A DNA stretch of 64,000 nt from the NCBI GenBank assembly GCA_964586235.1, contig CAZPIO010000019.1:14691-78690 (forward strand). The letters run 5' to 3'. The first letter of the stretch is position 1. Each line of letters opens with the position of its first letter. The position numbers were made by a program, and so were the translations under genes. A model generated the notes under the pieces. That model was not told the origin of the DNA, did no database searches, and was given only the letters and a program-made list of their open reading frames with translations. This DNA comes from JAUCQB01 sp964586235 (GTDB lineage Bacteria; Planctomycetota; Phycisphaerae; UBA1845; PWPN01). Shown piece by piece: positions 17,487 to 25,160 of the stretch.

Positions 17487-18596
17487 GTGCCCCTGCAACT
17501 CCGTGACTATCAGACTCGTATCGTTGAAAAGACCCTTGGCTTCTTCAAAAGTGGGGTCAGCTCCGTCTTGATCGAAAGCCCGACCGGAAGCGGCAAAACC
17601 ATCATGGCCTTGCGGGTACTGCAGCACTTCGAGCAGTGCTGCGGCTACCGGGTCAACTGGGTGGCGATGCGGCGCAATCTCCTGCGGCAGGTGGCCGGGA
17701 TGAATGAGGATTTCTTCGGCCTTCGCAAGCTCACGCCGGTCAGCATGTTCACCTCAAACCCACCACCCGCGGAGATCACGGTCGTGGACGAGGCCCAACA
17801 TGATGCCGCAGCGTCGTGCATTCACATCCACGAGGTGAGCGGCAGCCGGTTCATTCTCGGATTGACTGCAACGCCCTATCGGACGGATCGGCTCAAGCTC
17901 GCTTTCCAGAGAGTGATCCGTGACTCGGGCATCCATCGGCTGATTCAGGAGGGTTGGCTTTGCCCGTATCACCACTGGTCGATCGAGGAATGGACGCCGG
18001 CTTCGGTCGCCGCCGGGTACCTTAGGGAACCGGATAAATGGGGCAAGAGCGTAGTGTTCTTCCACACCGTCGAGCAATGCCGGGAGTTCGCCTCAATCCT
18101 CCAAGCCGCCGGCTGCCACTGTGAGGTCATCACAGCCGAAACCGACCGGGAATCACAACTGAACGCGTTCGAGGCAGGAGCATTCTCCGTGGTGGCGAAT
18201 GTAGCCATCCTTCACGAAGGTTTCGACTGCCCGGACCTGCGGACGGTGTTTGTACGTGATGCCTCAGTTCTGCCGACGGTGCAGATGGCCGGGCGCGGGT
18301 TGCGGATCCACCCTGACAAACAGTTCTGCAATATCGTGCAGAGCCGCAACACTCCGTGGCCGTTTCCCAGAACGGCGACGCCGACTCGGGCGTACGCGCT
18401 GTGTGGGGACCGGTGGTTGTGCCTGCGAAACTCCGAAATCGTCGACGTAGTCGCGAGGCAAACCGCGGCCCTCATCGCCCGGCACAACGCAACCATGCCC
18501 ACGTGCCTGTTAACCAGGAAGGCTCGCCGGGCACTCCTGCATTCAAGACCCGACGACACGCCGATGCTTTTTGATGAGAATCGAGAGCCCTTATGA
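17487..18596 (+). CDS. Compact SF2 DEAD/DEAH-type helicase
   Basis: 369 residues starting at GTG. The superfamily 2 motifs appear in order: Q-like LRDYQTRIV at 5-13, Walker A ESPTGSGKT about 30-38, DEAQ box ITVVDEAQHD about 96-105, LTATPYRT motif III, and the C-terminal VANVAILHEGFDCPDLR and QMAGRGLRIHPD motif VI. It is a short UvrB/XPB-like enzyme with no extra nuclease domain. Paired with DUF932 it may serve replication or recombination of a mobile element. A terminator-like hairpin follows 43 bp after the stop. Confidence 0.85.
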   Translation: MPLQLRDYQTRIVEKTLGFFKSGVSSVLIESPTGSGKTIMALRVLQHFEQCCGYRVNWVAMRRNLLRQVAGMNEDFFGLRKLTPVSMFTSNPPPAEITVVDEAQHDAAASCIHIHEVSGSRFILGLTATPYRTDRLKLAFQRVIRDSGIHRLIQEGWLCPYHHWSIEEWTPASVAAGYLREPDKWGKSVVFFHTVEQCREFASILQAAGCHCEVITAETDRESQLNAFEAGAFSVVANVAILHEGFDCPDLRTVFVRDASVLPTVQMAGRGLRIHPDKQFCNIVQSRNTPWPFPRTATPTRAYALCGDRWLCLRNSEIVDVVARQTAALIARHNATMPTCLLTRKARRALLHSRPDDTPMLFDENREPL

Positions 18597-18638
18597 AGGG
18601 CTTCAACACCTCATTCGACAATCGTCGGCTCTCTGTAT

Positions 18639-18675
18639 GGGCACGGTCACAGTTGTTCGAGACGTGGCCGTGCCC
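18639..18675 (+). terminator. Hairpin followed by TTT after the helicase gene
   Basis: GGGCACGG (18639-18646) pairs with CCGTGCCC (18668-18675), and the inner TCAC/GTGG extends the stem to about 12 pairs, with one wobble. TTT follows. It probably terminates the DUF932-helicase transcript, although the T-run is short. Confidence 0.5.
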
Positions 18676-18716
18676 TTTCGTACCCTCACAGTGATGCGAA
18701 AAGTATTTATGCCCGG

Positions 18717-18737
18717 CCTCGCGAAGGTCCCGCGAGG
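18717..18737 (+). promoter_or_regulatory. Hairpin overlapping the ribosome-binding site of the zinc-ribbon gene
   Basis: CCTCGCG (18717-18723) pairs perfectly with CGCGAGG (18731-18737). The 3' arm contains the GAGG of the only plausible Shine-Dalgarno sequence (CGAGGTGA), eight bases before the ATG at 18746. Folding would therefore hide the ribosome-binding site, so translation may be controlled by unfolding or by coupling. Confidence 0.5.
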
Positions 18738-18745
18738 TGATCAAC

Positions 18746-18916
18746 ATGGGAAGACCACATAAGTGCCCCTGGTGCAAGGGGTCCCGAACTCGTTCCAAGG
18801 GCTCGCGTCCTACTACCACGGGCCCGAGGCGAATCCGGTACTGCAACGACTGTAAGCGCAAGTTCACGGTCGGGGCGAAGCATCCGCCAACAAGTGCTCC
18901 AGCCAATGGCCGTTGA
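18746..18916 (+). CDS. 56-residue zinc-ribbon miniprotein
   Basis: A short gene with ATG at 18746 and TGA at 18914-18916. The protein is basic, with CPWC (residues 7-10) and CNDC (33-36) spaced like a treble-clef or zinc-ribbon finger, followed by KRKFTVG, which resembles the transposase/InsA-type zinc ribbon (YCNDCKRKFTV). It probably binds DNA. Its stop lies inside the start region of the next gene (ATG 18906), so the two are translationally coupled. It is not a full transposase and no inverted repeats flank it; it may be a domesticated finger or a regulator. Confidence 0.6.
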   Translation: MGRPHKCPWCKGSRTRSKGSRPTTTGPRRIRYCNDCKRKFTVGAKHPPTSAPANGR

Positions 18917-19517
18917 CCGCGACTGGTTCATCGCCGCCGCGTTCCGGGTCGAAGCCGCGGCTCACGATCTGTGGGAGCGCGTCCGGCGGTTCCATGCAGA
19001 GGTGCTTTGCCTGCAGGGCCTGTCGGTCCCGGACGAGCCCCGTTTCGACAACGAGTACTTCCGCCAACGCATGGCCGAGGCCCGGCAGCGCCGACGCGAA
19101 GAGCGGATGCGGCGAGTGGGCGAGCTGCTGGCCGACCGGTCGGGGCCGTTGATGCTGGAAGAGCCGGTGCGGCTGGACACGATCCCGGGTCTGACCGACG
19201 CACTGGACGGCTTCGTGGGCTCGCCGATTCCAGTCGAGCTGCTCAGGCGATTCGCCGCCCGGTCGGATTTCGACCTGGATGGCTACCAGCGGCACATCCT
19301 GGCCCATATCGGCTGGTCGGCGACGAGTTTCGACCAGATCCCGCCGCTGCTGGACAACAGGCGGCGGGATCTTGTGTTCCGGTTCATAGCGGCGGTGTTC
19401 CTGACCCACGGACGGCAGATTGAGCTGTGGGAGGATTCCGGCCACATCCTGGTGAGAAAACGTGACGCTTACGAACAAGGACAAGTTGTTTCTGGACCAG
19501 TTGCGGAAGTTGCTTGA
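18906..19517 (+). CDS. Unknown protein coupled to the zinc-ribbon gene
   Basis: 203 residues from the ATG at 18906, which overlaps the zinc-ribbon gene by 11 bases. It is a soluble, mainly helical protein with a charged Arg/Glu-rich stretch (residues 55-80) likely to form a long helix. I see no catalytic motif. It overlaps the next gene by 56 bases in another frame, an unusually long overlap that suggests a tightly linked pair. I do not recognise the family. Confidence 0.6.
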   Translation: MAVDRDWFIAAAFRVEAAAHDLWERVRRFHAEVLCLQGLSVPDEPRFDNEYFRQRMAEARQRRREERMRRVGELLADRSGPLMLEEPVRLDTIPGLTDALDGFVGSPIPVELLRRFAARSDFDLDGYQRHILAHIGWSATSFDQIPPLLDNRRRDLVFRFIAAVFLTHGRQIELWEDSGHILVRKRDAYEQGQVVSGPVAEVA

Positions 19518-19845
19518 AGACCGGTCGCTGGAGGTGGTGCTCAAGACCGACGGCCGCAGTAGGATGGTGCTCCGCGGCCGGTACGGCGATCATCTCTGCC
19601 GACACCTGAACCTGACGCGCCAGGGGGTGTACTGGCGGTTTGACCACATCTTCAACCAGCAGTACGTCTCGGCTTATGAAGCCATCTACTGGCTGGAGAG
19701 CACGTTCGGTACGTCGCTACGCGAGTACGCCCTGGCCATCGCCCGCGAGCGCGTTGCCATGCGGAAGAAAGCCCTCGAAACTGGCTTCCAAAGTGCCGAT
19801 CAGCTCCCTTCCCGACGACAAACGACTGATTCGGACGGCCAATGA
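19462..19845 (+). CDS. Unknown small protein
   Basis: 127 residues starting at GTG within the previous gene's 3' end. The first 35 residues are charged and helical (KDKLFLDQLRKLLEDRSLEV). An internal segment, LNLTRQGVYWRFDHIFNQQY, could be a helix-turn-helix-like element, and the C-terminus is Lys/Arg/Gln-rich. No known family is recognised. The following 250 bp up to the next start hold nothing clear. Confidence 0.5.
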   Translation: MTLTNKDKLFLDQLRKLLEDRSLEVVLKTDGRSRMVLRGRYGDHLCRHLNLTRQGVYWRFDHIFNQQYVSAYEAIYWLESTFGTSLREYALAIARERVAMRKKALETGFQSADQLPSRRQTTDSDGQ

Positions 19846-20095
19846 TACCCCCTCCAATTGTCAAGGGTTTCGCCAGACGCATCAGCCACGTTAGGAGCCT
19901 TCGGAAAGGCCCTGCGAACGACCTGCCTTGCCGGTCAGAGTGCCGTGCCGAACGAAATTCGCCCGGTTTGACCCGGTTTTCGGTGTATGGTTAGTTTGTC
20001 ACCTGGTGGCCGTGCGGGGTTTTAACATCGCTGTTCCGACGCACTCCCTCGCGATGCCCCTGTTTCAACGAAAAAGGCCGCCCTCCAAGCACAAC

Positions 20096-20548
20096 ATGAC
20101 AGCATCAACGAAGATCGAGATCGGATATGGCAGGATCAATCGCCTTGCTGATGTGTCCGACTTGGCCGAGTTACTGTTTCCCGGCAACCGCAGCCACCAG
20201 CACGCCTTTCTGGCGATCTGGTTTACGCTGAAATGGGCCGACCCACGCATAGTGCCTAACCTGGCTGAGTCTGCCCGTGAACATGGCATCTCGCGGCGGA
20301 CGTTCGAACGCGTTCGTGCCAAGATGCGGCGGCTGGGACTGATCGAGCGAGTCTCTCGCTTCAGCCCCCGCCTGGCCGGCCGCGAGGGCTGGGTATTGTC
20401 CACCCGGTTCGAGCGGAGCTTGGAGCAACTGGCCCGCAAGGTGGCCGTTTTCCGGCACGCCGCGACCAGCTCGAAGGACAAGGATACGCTAATGGTGCGG
20501 CTGGCGGAGGCGAGGAAAACCGCTGGCAGTGAGGATTCCGCGTACTGA
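20096..20548 (+). CDS. Winged-helix-like DNA-binding protein
   Basis: 150 residues from the ATG at 20096; an ATG at 20054 or a TTG at 19928 are alternatives, and none has a good ribosome-binding site. The conserved-looking part begins with KIEIGYGRINRLADVSDLAE. A segment at about residues 65-105 (PNLAESAREHGISRRTFERV followed by RAKMRRLGLIERV) reads as a winged helix: the first helices, a recognition helix and the turn into the wing. It resembles replication-initiator or MarR-like wHTH modules of mobile elements. It stands alone between unrelated genes. Confidence 0.55.
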   Translation: MTASTKIEIGYGRINRLADVSDLAELLFPGNRSHQHAFLAIWFTLKWADPRIVPNLAESAREHGISRRTFERVRAKMRRLGLIERVSRFSPRLAGREGWVLSTRFERSLEQLARKVAVFRHAATSSKDKDTLMVRLAEARKTAGSEDSAY

Positions 20549-20604
20549 AGCCGTTCATCTACATAATCCCGCAGGGACTCCGGTAAGCAATTACGCAAGT
20601 CTGG

Positions 20605-20961
20605 TCAATCATACCACACACATAGCTCCTCACCGGTCGGGATCCCGTGCTCATCAACTTCGCCGACTTTCGCTTGAATCGCAGCAAGGGACCGCCCTTC
20701 CCGTAACTGGAGTCTCTCACTTAAGGGATTCAATACGGTTGACCTGAAATCGTCCTCCGTGATCAGAGTTCGGCTCCAGATTCCGGTCGACGACATCCGG
20801 CGAACCTCAACCTCACAGAATTCAAGATCATAACCTTCCTCGTAGATGTTTTGACCCTCCTCGACCCATTTCAAGACAATCTGCTCCTGGGATTCGGCGC
20901 CGAGCACCTTCGGGAGCAACTCTCGAAATGTCTCTGTTTTTATGAAGTGATAGATTGCCAT
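20605..20961 (-). CDS. Unknown protein
   Basis: 118 residues from the minus-strand ATG at 20961, chosen because AAGGAG lies seven bases upstream; longer frames upstream lack a site. It starts MAIYHFIKTETFRELLPKVL and has acidic helices and a final GIPTGEELCVWYD. It has no Cys/His clusters or TM segment. It is the only minus-strand gene in this stretch, so it is transcribed alone. I do not recognise the family. Confidence 0.55.
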   Translation of the reverse strand: MAIYHFIKTETFRELLPKVLGAESQEQIVLKWVEEGQNIYEEGYDLEFCEVEVRRMSSTGIWSRTLITEDDFRSTVLNPLSERLQLREGRSLAAIQAKVGEVDEHGIPTGEELCVWYD

Positions 20962-21481
20962 CGGTTTTCTCCTTGCGCAGTCCATAATACCGCGTGGCCG
21001 GCTGGCGCTAGACCGTCCGCTGTGCAATTGACTGTTTGCCCACTCGATCCTCCGCGGCGCTCTGGCTATGTGCTCCGTCCACTTTAGCCTCCCGTGCAGG
21101 ACCATCCTGCAGGGGCTTTCATCAGTAACCGCCGAGAAACCTTTTTCAGAAATGCCAGCGGTGACCAGAGGCCTATCCTAGCAACGCAAGCCCTTGTGGC
21201 CGCAAGATTTATAAACTCCACCCCACCACCCTCCTTCCGTTCCTCTTGGAGCACCTATTCAAGTGACCTGTCACACCTGGACTAGATTCGAAAGCGACGG
21301 CCGCCGGGCACGTCCATCGAAACCGCCGGGAAGCTGCGGTCTGTGTAGCCGCCCGTCGAGGCGGATGATCGCGGTAGTTGCAGGTCTCATCCCGTTCTGA
21401 ACTGATCCGGGACCGTTTCGGACATCAATCAGACTCTCGTTTTTCTCAGTGCAGGCCGACCGCCTGCGGAAAGGAGGCGTC
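20962..21481. other. Intergenic stretch of about 520 bp
   Basis: I see no gene here. A small perfect hairpin, GCAGGC (21451-21456) with GCCTGC (21462-21467), lies just before the AAAGGAGG ribosome-binding site of the next gene, matching the leader-hairpin habit of this region. Upstream there are GC-rich imperfect inverted repeats but no clear promoter. Confidence 0.4.
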
Positions 21482-21688
21482 ATGCGCATGCAGAGACGCA
21501 AGTGGATCGTTGTACTGATCGTCGTCGGTGTTCTCATCGCCTCGCGGGCCTACGATCTGGCCAACTGGCTTGAACGGCTGGATCTTGTTCGTCCCGCCCG
21601 GTCGTTCGAGGAGAGCTTCCTCACTGGCACCACCCTTGCTGTGCTGGTCATCGTGCTGGTGCTGCTCCGCGATGACCACACCCATTAG
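21482..21688 (+). CDS. Two-TM small membrane protein (paralogue of the protein at 41213)
   Basis: 68 residues from the ATG at 21482 with AAAGGAGG upstream. It has two hydrophobic segments: WIVVLIVVGVLIASRAYDLA near the N-terminus and TGTTLAVLVIVLVLLR near the C-terminus, separated by a charged loop. The second segment, FLTGTTLAVLVIVLVLLRDD, is clearly related to YLTGTTIAVVLALVFLLRSD in the protein at 41213-41503, so the window carries two members of one family. Function unknown; small two-TM proteins of mobile elements can be holin-like, toxic or scaffold proteins. Confidence 0.65.
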   Translation: MRMQRRKWIVVLIVVGVLIASRAYDLANWLERLDLVRPARSFEESFLTGTTLAVLVIVLVLLRDDHTH

Positions 21689-21776
21689 AGCGGCGGAATT
21701 GGCGGAATTCGCCGGTTTCAGGCTGTCCGCGCCGCGTCGGACGGCCGTACAAGGCAACGCGGCCAGGAGACTTCTC

Positions 21777-22037
21777 ATGAATTATTTGAAAGGCATCGTC
21801 GCTGCCATGGAACGTTATGGCAGCCACTACGTGGTGAGCGTGGTCGGCCAGGCGCCGGGCACGTTCATTCTGGACAACTGCTGTCTCGCGGGCATCATCG
21901 CTGTGGAAGGACCCGACTGGATCGGCCGGCCCATCGAATACGAAGACGGCTTCTTGCGCTTCCTCGATCATGAGGAAGAGGACACCTCCCCGCCTATCAC
22001 CTCGCACGACTCCGCCCGCTCAACTCGACCCATCTGA
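21777..22037 (+). CDS. Unknown small protein
   Basis: 86 residues from the ATG at 21777, preceded by AGGAGA at good spacing; the frame extends upstream without a site and overlaps the membrane-protein gene. The sequence MNYLKGIVAAMERYGSHYVV and GQAPGTFILDNCCLAGIIAV suggests a compact beta-rich domain with an acidic C-terminal tail (HEEEDTS). No known family is recognised. It lies 88 bp after the small membrane protein and is probably co-transcribed with it. Confidence 0.5.
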   Translation: MNYLKGIVAAMERYGSHYVVSVVGQAPGTFILDNCCLAGIIAVEGPDWIGRPIEYEDGFLRFLDHEEEDTSPPITSHDSARSTRPI

Positions 22038-22090
22038 TCCTCACCCACCGATCCAACTGAATCACGTCGTAAGAGAGTCGTACGGCCATT

Positions 22091-22162
22091 CCGCGCGCGT
22101 TGCGCGGAGGCACGTATTCACCAAGCGCTTGCGGGCTCATGCTCACGAAGGCATGGCTCCGC
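22091..22162 (+). promoter_or_regulatory. Tandem-hairpin leader (first copy of a shared element)
   Basis: The first hairpin is CCGCGC (22091-22096) pairing with GCGCGG (22102-22107). The second is GCGG (22131-22134) plus CATGC (22138-22142) pairing with GCATG (22151-22155) plus CCGC (22159-22162) around a symmetric three-by-three internal loop. It ends eight bases before the AAGGAG of the next gene. The 14-base segment at 22091-22104 recurs exactly at 22710-22723 in the leader of the GHKL gene. Confidence 0.5.
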
Positions 22163-22184
22163 GCACTGCTTGAAGGAGAATCCA

Positions 22185-22673
22185 ATGTCTGAAAGATACG
22201 CTGCGAGCATCAAGATCGGCGGGGAGATTCGGCGCAGCCGTCTCCCCCGACTGCTTGAGGCAATCCGCGCCGCGTCTGTCTCACACGAATGGGGCGATGC
22301 GTGCTTTGAGCCGACATCGGCCGAGGACCTGATGAACGCCATTCGTGACAGCCACCTGTTCTTGTGCGATGACCAAACCCGCTATGGCGAGTTTCCCGAG
22401 CTGGAGACAACCTGTCGCAAGTTGGGTCTGTCGTACACGCGGTGGTCCGAGGGTTACTGTCAGTGCGACGCCGAGGTCGTCGACTGGCGACCGGGGATGA
22501 CAAAGCCCCTGGCCCGCACCGGCAGCAACTCCAACAACGCCACGTTCGTGCCGACCGATGAGGTCTGCAAGGCCCTCAGGCAGCTTGAATCCAATCACGT
22601 CCGCAGAGCCAGGCAGCTTCTGCGAACGCTCTGTCCCGACATTCCCCCGCTGCCATCTTTTAAGATCGTCTGA
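22185..22673 (+). CDS. Unknown protein with paired hairpin leader
   Basis: 162 residues from the ATG at 22185 with AAGGAG upstream. It is soluble, with several Cys residues (CFEPTS, LFLCDDQ, ETTCRKLG, YCQCDAEVVDW) and a conserved-looking RWSEGYCQCDAE segment that could bind metal. The C-terminus is helical (LRQLESNHVRRARQLLRTL). I do not recognise the family. It precedes the GHKL ATPase gene by 140 bp and both have similar leader hairpins, so they may share post-transcriptional control. Confidence 0.6.
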   Translation: MSERYAASIKIGGEIRRSRLPRLLEAIRAASVSHEWGDACFEPTSAEDLMNAIRDSHLFLCDDQTRYGEFPELETTCRKLGLSYTRWSEGYCQCDAEVVDWRPGMTKPLARTGSNSNNATFVPTDEVCKALRQLESNHVRRARQLLRTLCPDIPPLPSFKIV

Positions 22674-22707
22674 TTCCCGTTTGAGCACAGACCATGACCA
22701 CGGTTGT

Positions 22708-22783
22708 GTCCGCGCGCGTTGCGTGGACCGTAATCGTGGTGCTGAGAACAGGCGACACCATGCCAAGAAGCGAGCATGGTGTC
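22708..22783 (+). promoter_or_regulatory. Tandem-hairpin leader of the GHKL gene (second copy)
   Basis: The first hairpin has GTCC (22708-22711) and CGC (22713-22715) pairing with GCG (22721-22723) and GGAC (22725-22728), enclosed by an outer ACCACG (22697-22702)/CGTGGT (22735-22740) pair. The second is a perfect 10-bp stem, GACACCATGC (22754-22763) with GCATGGTGTC (22774-22783). The ribosome-binding site (GAGGAGG) and ATG follow 17-30 bases later. It shares a 14-base identical core with 22091-22104. Confidence 0.5.
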
Positions 22784-22812
22784 ACCAGAACAACCATGAG
22801 GAGGAATACACA

Positions 22813-24423
22813 ATGGAAACCATACAAGCAACGGTCAACCCGAGACTGTTGACCAAGGCCAGCCGGCTGTTTACGGGCACGCTGCAGGGCCGGATTATCG
22901 AGATCCTGCAAAACGCCCGGAGAGCCGGGGCCACAACTGTCGAAATCACCAACGCCGACGGCTTCGTGATCGTCAAGGACAACGGCAACGGCATCGAAGA
23001 TTTCGCCAAGCTGCTCGATCTCGGCGGCTCCGGCTGGGAGGACTCGCTCGAACTGAGTGAAGATCCCGCCGGCGTGGGAGTGTTTTGTTTGGCGCCGCGG
23101 GAGGTAACGATCAGAAGCCGGGGACGTATTGCGGTAATCCACAAGGACGGTTGGACCGGCGAGCCGGTCAGGGTCATCTCTGATCCCAATCCCTGCGAAG
23201 GCACCGTTCTCGCGTTTCAGGATGATCCCTGGACATCCGCCGAGGTTGAGCGCAATGCCGTGTTCTGCGGCATGACCGTCACCGTGGACGGCACGCTGTG
23301 CCCCCGCGAAGAGTTCATCTCCGATCAGGCTACCCCATATCCGGAGCTTGGCTGCCGGATCGAAGTCCGGGAGTATGCCGATCTGAACCCCTGGCATCAC
23401 TCCTGCCGTCGTGGCCAGCACGGCGACAACGTCCTGGTCAACTTCCACGGCCAGGTCGTCTCGTTCAACCATTGCCCGGTCAGCGAGCACCATCTGCACT
23501 TCCTGACCGACATGACTGGCGAGCCGACCGGCATCCGGCTGATGCTGCCGGCACGAACATGCCTGGTTCAGAATGAGGCATACAGCGCACTACTGGCAGC
23601 GATGGAGATGGAGGCCTACCGCTATCTTCAGAAACGCGGCCATCACCGGCTGCCTTACAGGGAGTACCTGCGGGCCCAGGAACTCGGCGTCACGCTGCCG
23701 GAGGCCACCCCGATCTTCCGCGCTGGGTTGCTTTGCGGAGACTCACCGGAGCCCATCGAGGTCCGCATGCCCGAGGGCTTTCCGCTCGCCAAGTGCTACC
23801 GCTTCGATCCCGACGTGAAGGGCCGCGAGACCGATGAGGCCAATGTGCACCTGCTGGGAGCACTCGGCAAGTTCGACGAGGCCTTTGTCCCCGTGGACGT
23901 CGGCAGCCAATACGACGGCTACTCGTGGGCCAAGCTACCCACCGTCGGCAAGGTCCGGCTCAAGGTCGGCAAGGTGCTGCTGGAGGACGCGATCTGGTCG
24001 GGCCGGCTGGTGTGCGTGGATGAACTGGCTATCACGATTCATACCAGCGACGGCCGCAAATGGACCTCGCCGGTGTGCATGGCAGTCCGGCCGGCAACAG
24101 GCAAACAGAAGAGGCGCTGGTGGGATGAAGAGGTGCTGGTCACGCCCCAGGCCCGAGACAGGCTGACCACATCCGAGCTGATTTTTCACCTGGGCGGCTA
24201 CTCAGATGACGGTGACACCTGGGAGACCCAGGAGTACCAGTTCTCCGATCAGCTCGACCACTTCTGGGACCGCCTGGTGGGTCCGGATGAGAGCCTACGT
24301 CGGCGGGTCTTCGAGATCATCGGTGGCCTCGATAACTGGCGACAGATCACCATCACGCCCGACGGCCGGATGGTCATCCAGCTCAAGAACGGCAAGAAGC
24401 GGAAGCTTCATCCGCCAAGCTGA
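22813..24423 (+). CDS. GHKL (HSP90/histidine kinase-type) ATPase protein
   Basis: 536 residues from the ATG at 22813 with GAGGAGG upstream; an 85-codon upstream extension overlaps the leader hairpins and is rejected. The N-terminus holds the Bergerat ATP-binding fold: N-box IIEILQNARRAGAT (N34) and G1 box VIVKDNGNGIED (D56), followed by a lid-like GGSGW and a G2-type GVGVFCLA segment. The remaining 350 residues show no histidine-kinase dimerisation domain, and the middle is beta-rich. HSP90-like ATPases of this stand-alone type occur on mobile elements and in some defence systems; the client is unknown. A terminator hairpin follows the stop. Confidence 0.75.
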   Translation: METIQATVNPRLLTKASRLFTGTLQGRIIEILQNARRAGATTVEITNADGFVIVKDNGNGIEDFAKLLDLGGSGWEDSLELSEDPAGVGVFCLAPREVTIRSRGRIAVIHKDGWTGEPVRVISDPNPCEGTVLAFQDDPWTSAEVERNAVFCGMTVTVDGTLCPREEFISDQATPYPELGCRIEVREYADLNPWHHSCRRGQHGDNVLVNFHGQVVSFNHCPVSEHHLHFLTDMTGEPTGIRLMLPARTCLVQNEAYSALLAAMEMEAYRYLQKRGHHRLPYREYLRAQELGVTLPEATPIFRAGLLCGDSPEPIEVRMPEGFPLAKCYRFDPDVKGRETDEANVHLLGALGKFDEAFVPVDVGSQYDGYSWAKLPTVGKVRLKVGKVLLEDAIWSGRLVCVDELAITIHTSDGRKWTSPVCMAVRPATGKQKRRWWDEEVLVTPQARDRLTTSELIFHLGGYSDDGDTWETQEYQFSDQLDHFWDRLVGPDESLRRRVFEIIGGLDNWRQITITPDGRMVIQLKNGKKRKLHPPS

Positions 24424-24453
24424 GGCACCGGATTCCATCCAACATGCACATTG

Positions 24454-24504
24454 GCCGGCGCCGAGCTGACAGACCGTACGCGCGTGCGGGGCTCGGCGAC
24501 CGGC
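24454..24504 (+). terminator. Long hairpin followed by GTTTTC after the GHKL gene
   Basis: GCCGG (24454-24458) and GCCGAGC (24460-24466) pair with GCTCGGC (24491-24497) and CCGGC (24500-24504). The loop itself can fold as CCGTAC/GTGCGG. GTTTTC follows, so an intrinsic terminator of the GHKL transcript is likely. Confidence 0.55.
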
Positions 24505-24524
24505 GTTTTCATTCTTCAGACTGC

Positions 24525-24556
24525 GAGGGCACGCCCAGAGCTTGAGGCGTGCCCTC
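24525..24556 (+). promoter_or_regulatory. Perfect 11-bp leader hairpin before the DUF2958 gene
   Basis: GAGGGCACGCC (24525-24535) pairs exactly with GGCGTGCCCTC (24546-24556) around a ten-base loop. It ends 23 bases before the DUF2958 start codon and about 10 bases before its GGAGG, and has no T-run. It fits a translational leader element better than a terminator. Confidence 0.5.
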
Positions 24557-24579
24557 AAAGGCACGTGGAGGTAACCAAG

Positions 24580-24942
24580 ATGAAACTGTTGACCAAGGAA
24601 ATCAGACGAAAGCTGCCGCCGCTGTACAGCCAGGAACGCCTGGGCGGTAAGGCGGTAGCATATTTGAAGCTTTTTACTCCAGACAGTTCGTGGACGTTTT
24701 GGGCAACCGAGTTCGATGGCCGGGATCTGTTCTTCGGCTTGGTCGAAGGCCATGTGAAAGAGCTCGGCTACTTCAGCCTGTCCGAGCTTCAGCGAGTGAG
24801 AGGCCCCATGGGGCTGCCCATCGAGCGCGACTTGCACTGGCAGCCCAAGCCGCTGGACCAGATCGCGCCCGAACTGTTCACACCGGCAAATCCGGATCGG
24901 CAGAGCATGGCCGACGCCCCTGTCACCCGAAAGGAGGATTGA
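24580..24942 (+). CDS. DUF2958 family protein
   Basis: 120 residues from the ATG at 24580 (GTGGAGG upstream). It matches the DUF2958 pattern: LLTKEIRRKLPPLYSQE at the start, VAYLKLFTPDSSWTFWATEF, DLFFGLVEGHVKELGYFSLS, and GLPIERDLHWQP. This small, widely conserved family is frequent on plasmids and ICEs and has no established function. It is the first of four tightly packed genes ending at 26097 (gaps or overlaps of 5, -4 and -4 bases). Confidence 0.85.
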   Translation: MKLLTKEIRRKLPPLYSQERLGGKAVAYLKLFTPDSSWTFWATEFDGRDLFFGLVEGHVKELGYFSLSELQRVRGPMGLPIERDLHWQPKPLDQIAPELFTPANPDRQSMADAPVTRKED

Positions 24943-24947
24943 GAACC

Positions 24948-25160
24948 ATGTTCAACTCATTGAATCGAGTCGATTGGGATCTGCTGCATGAGCAGAAACA
25001 GATCCTGGTGAGCATGCGGTCAAAGCTGCCCGAACAATCGAGCGAGTATGAAGCACTGTCGGGCATCATCCATCTGCTGGACGCTCTGCAGGATGACGCT
25101 GTTGCCGACGGCTGGTGGACGTTTCCCAACGAGGATGAAACACAAGGAGACAAGCAATGA
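24948..25160 (+). CDS. Small unknown protein downstream of DUF2958
   Basis: 70 residues, ATG at 24948 with AAGGAGG ten bases upstream. It is helical and acidic with a terminal WWTFPNEDET segment. The stop overlaps the next start (ATGA). No domain is recognised. Packing in the DUF2958 operon suggests an accessory role for the same element. Confidence 0.6.
   Translation: MFNSLNRVDWDLLHEQKQILVSMRSKLPEQSSEYEALSGIIHLLDALQDDAVADGWWTFPNEDETQGDKQ

Noticed and set aside
18746..18916. Remnant of an insertion sequence (transposase zinc ribbon)
   Set aside because: The finger resembles InsA-type ribbons, but no transposase catalytic part, inverted repeats or target duplication are visible, and the gene is coupled to its neighbours.
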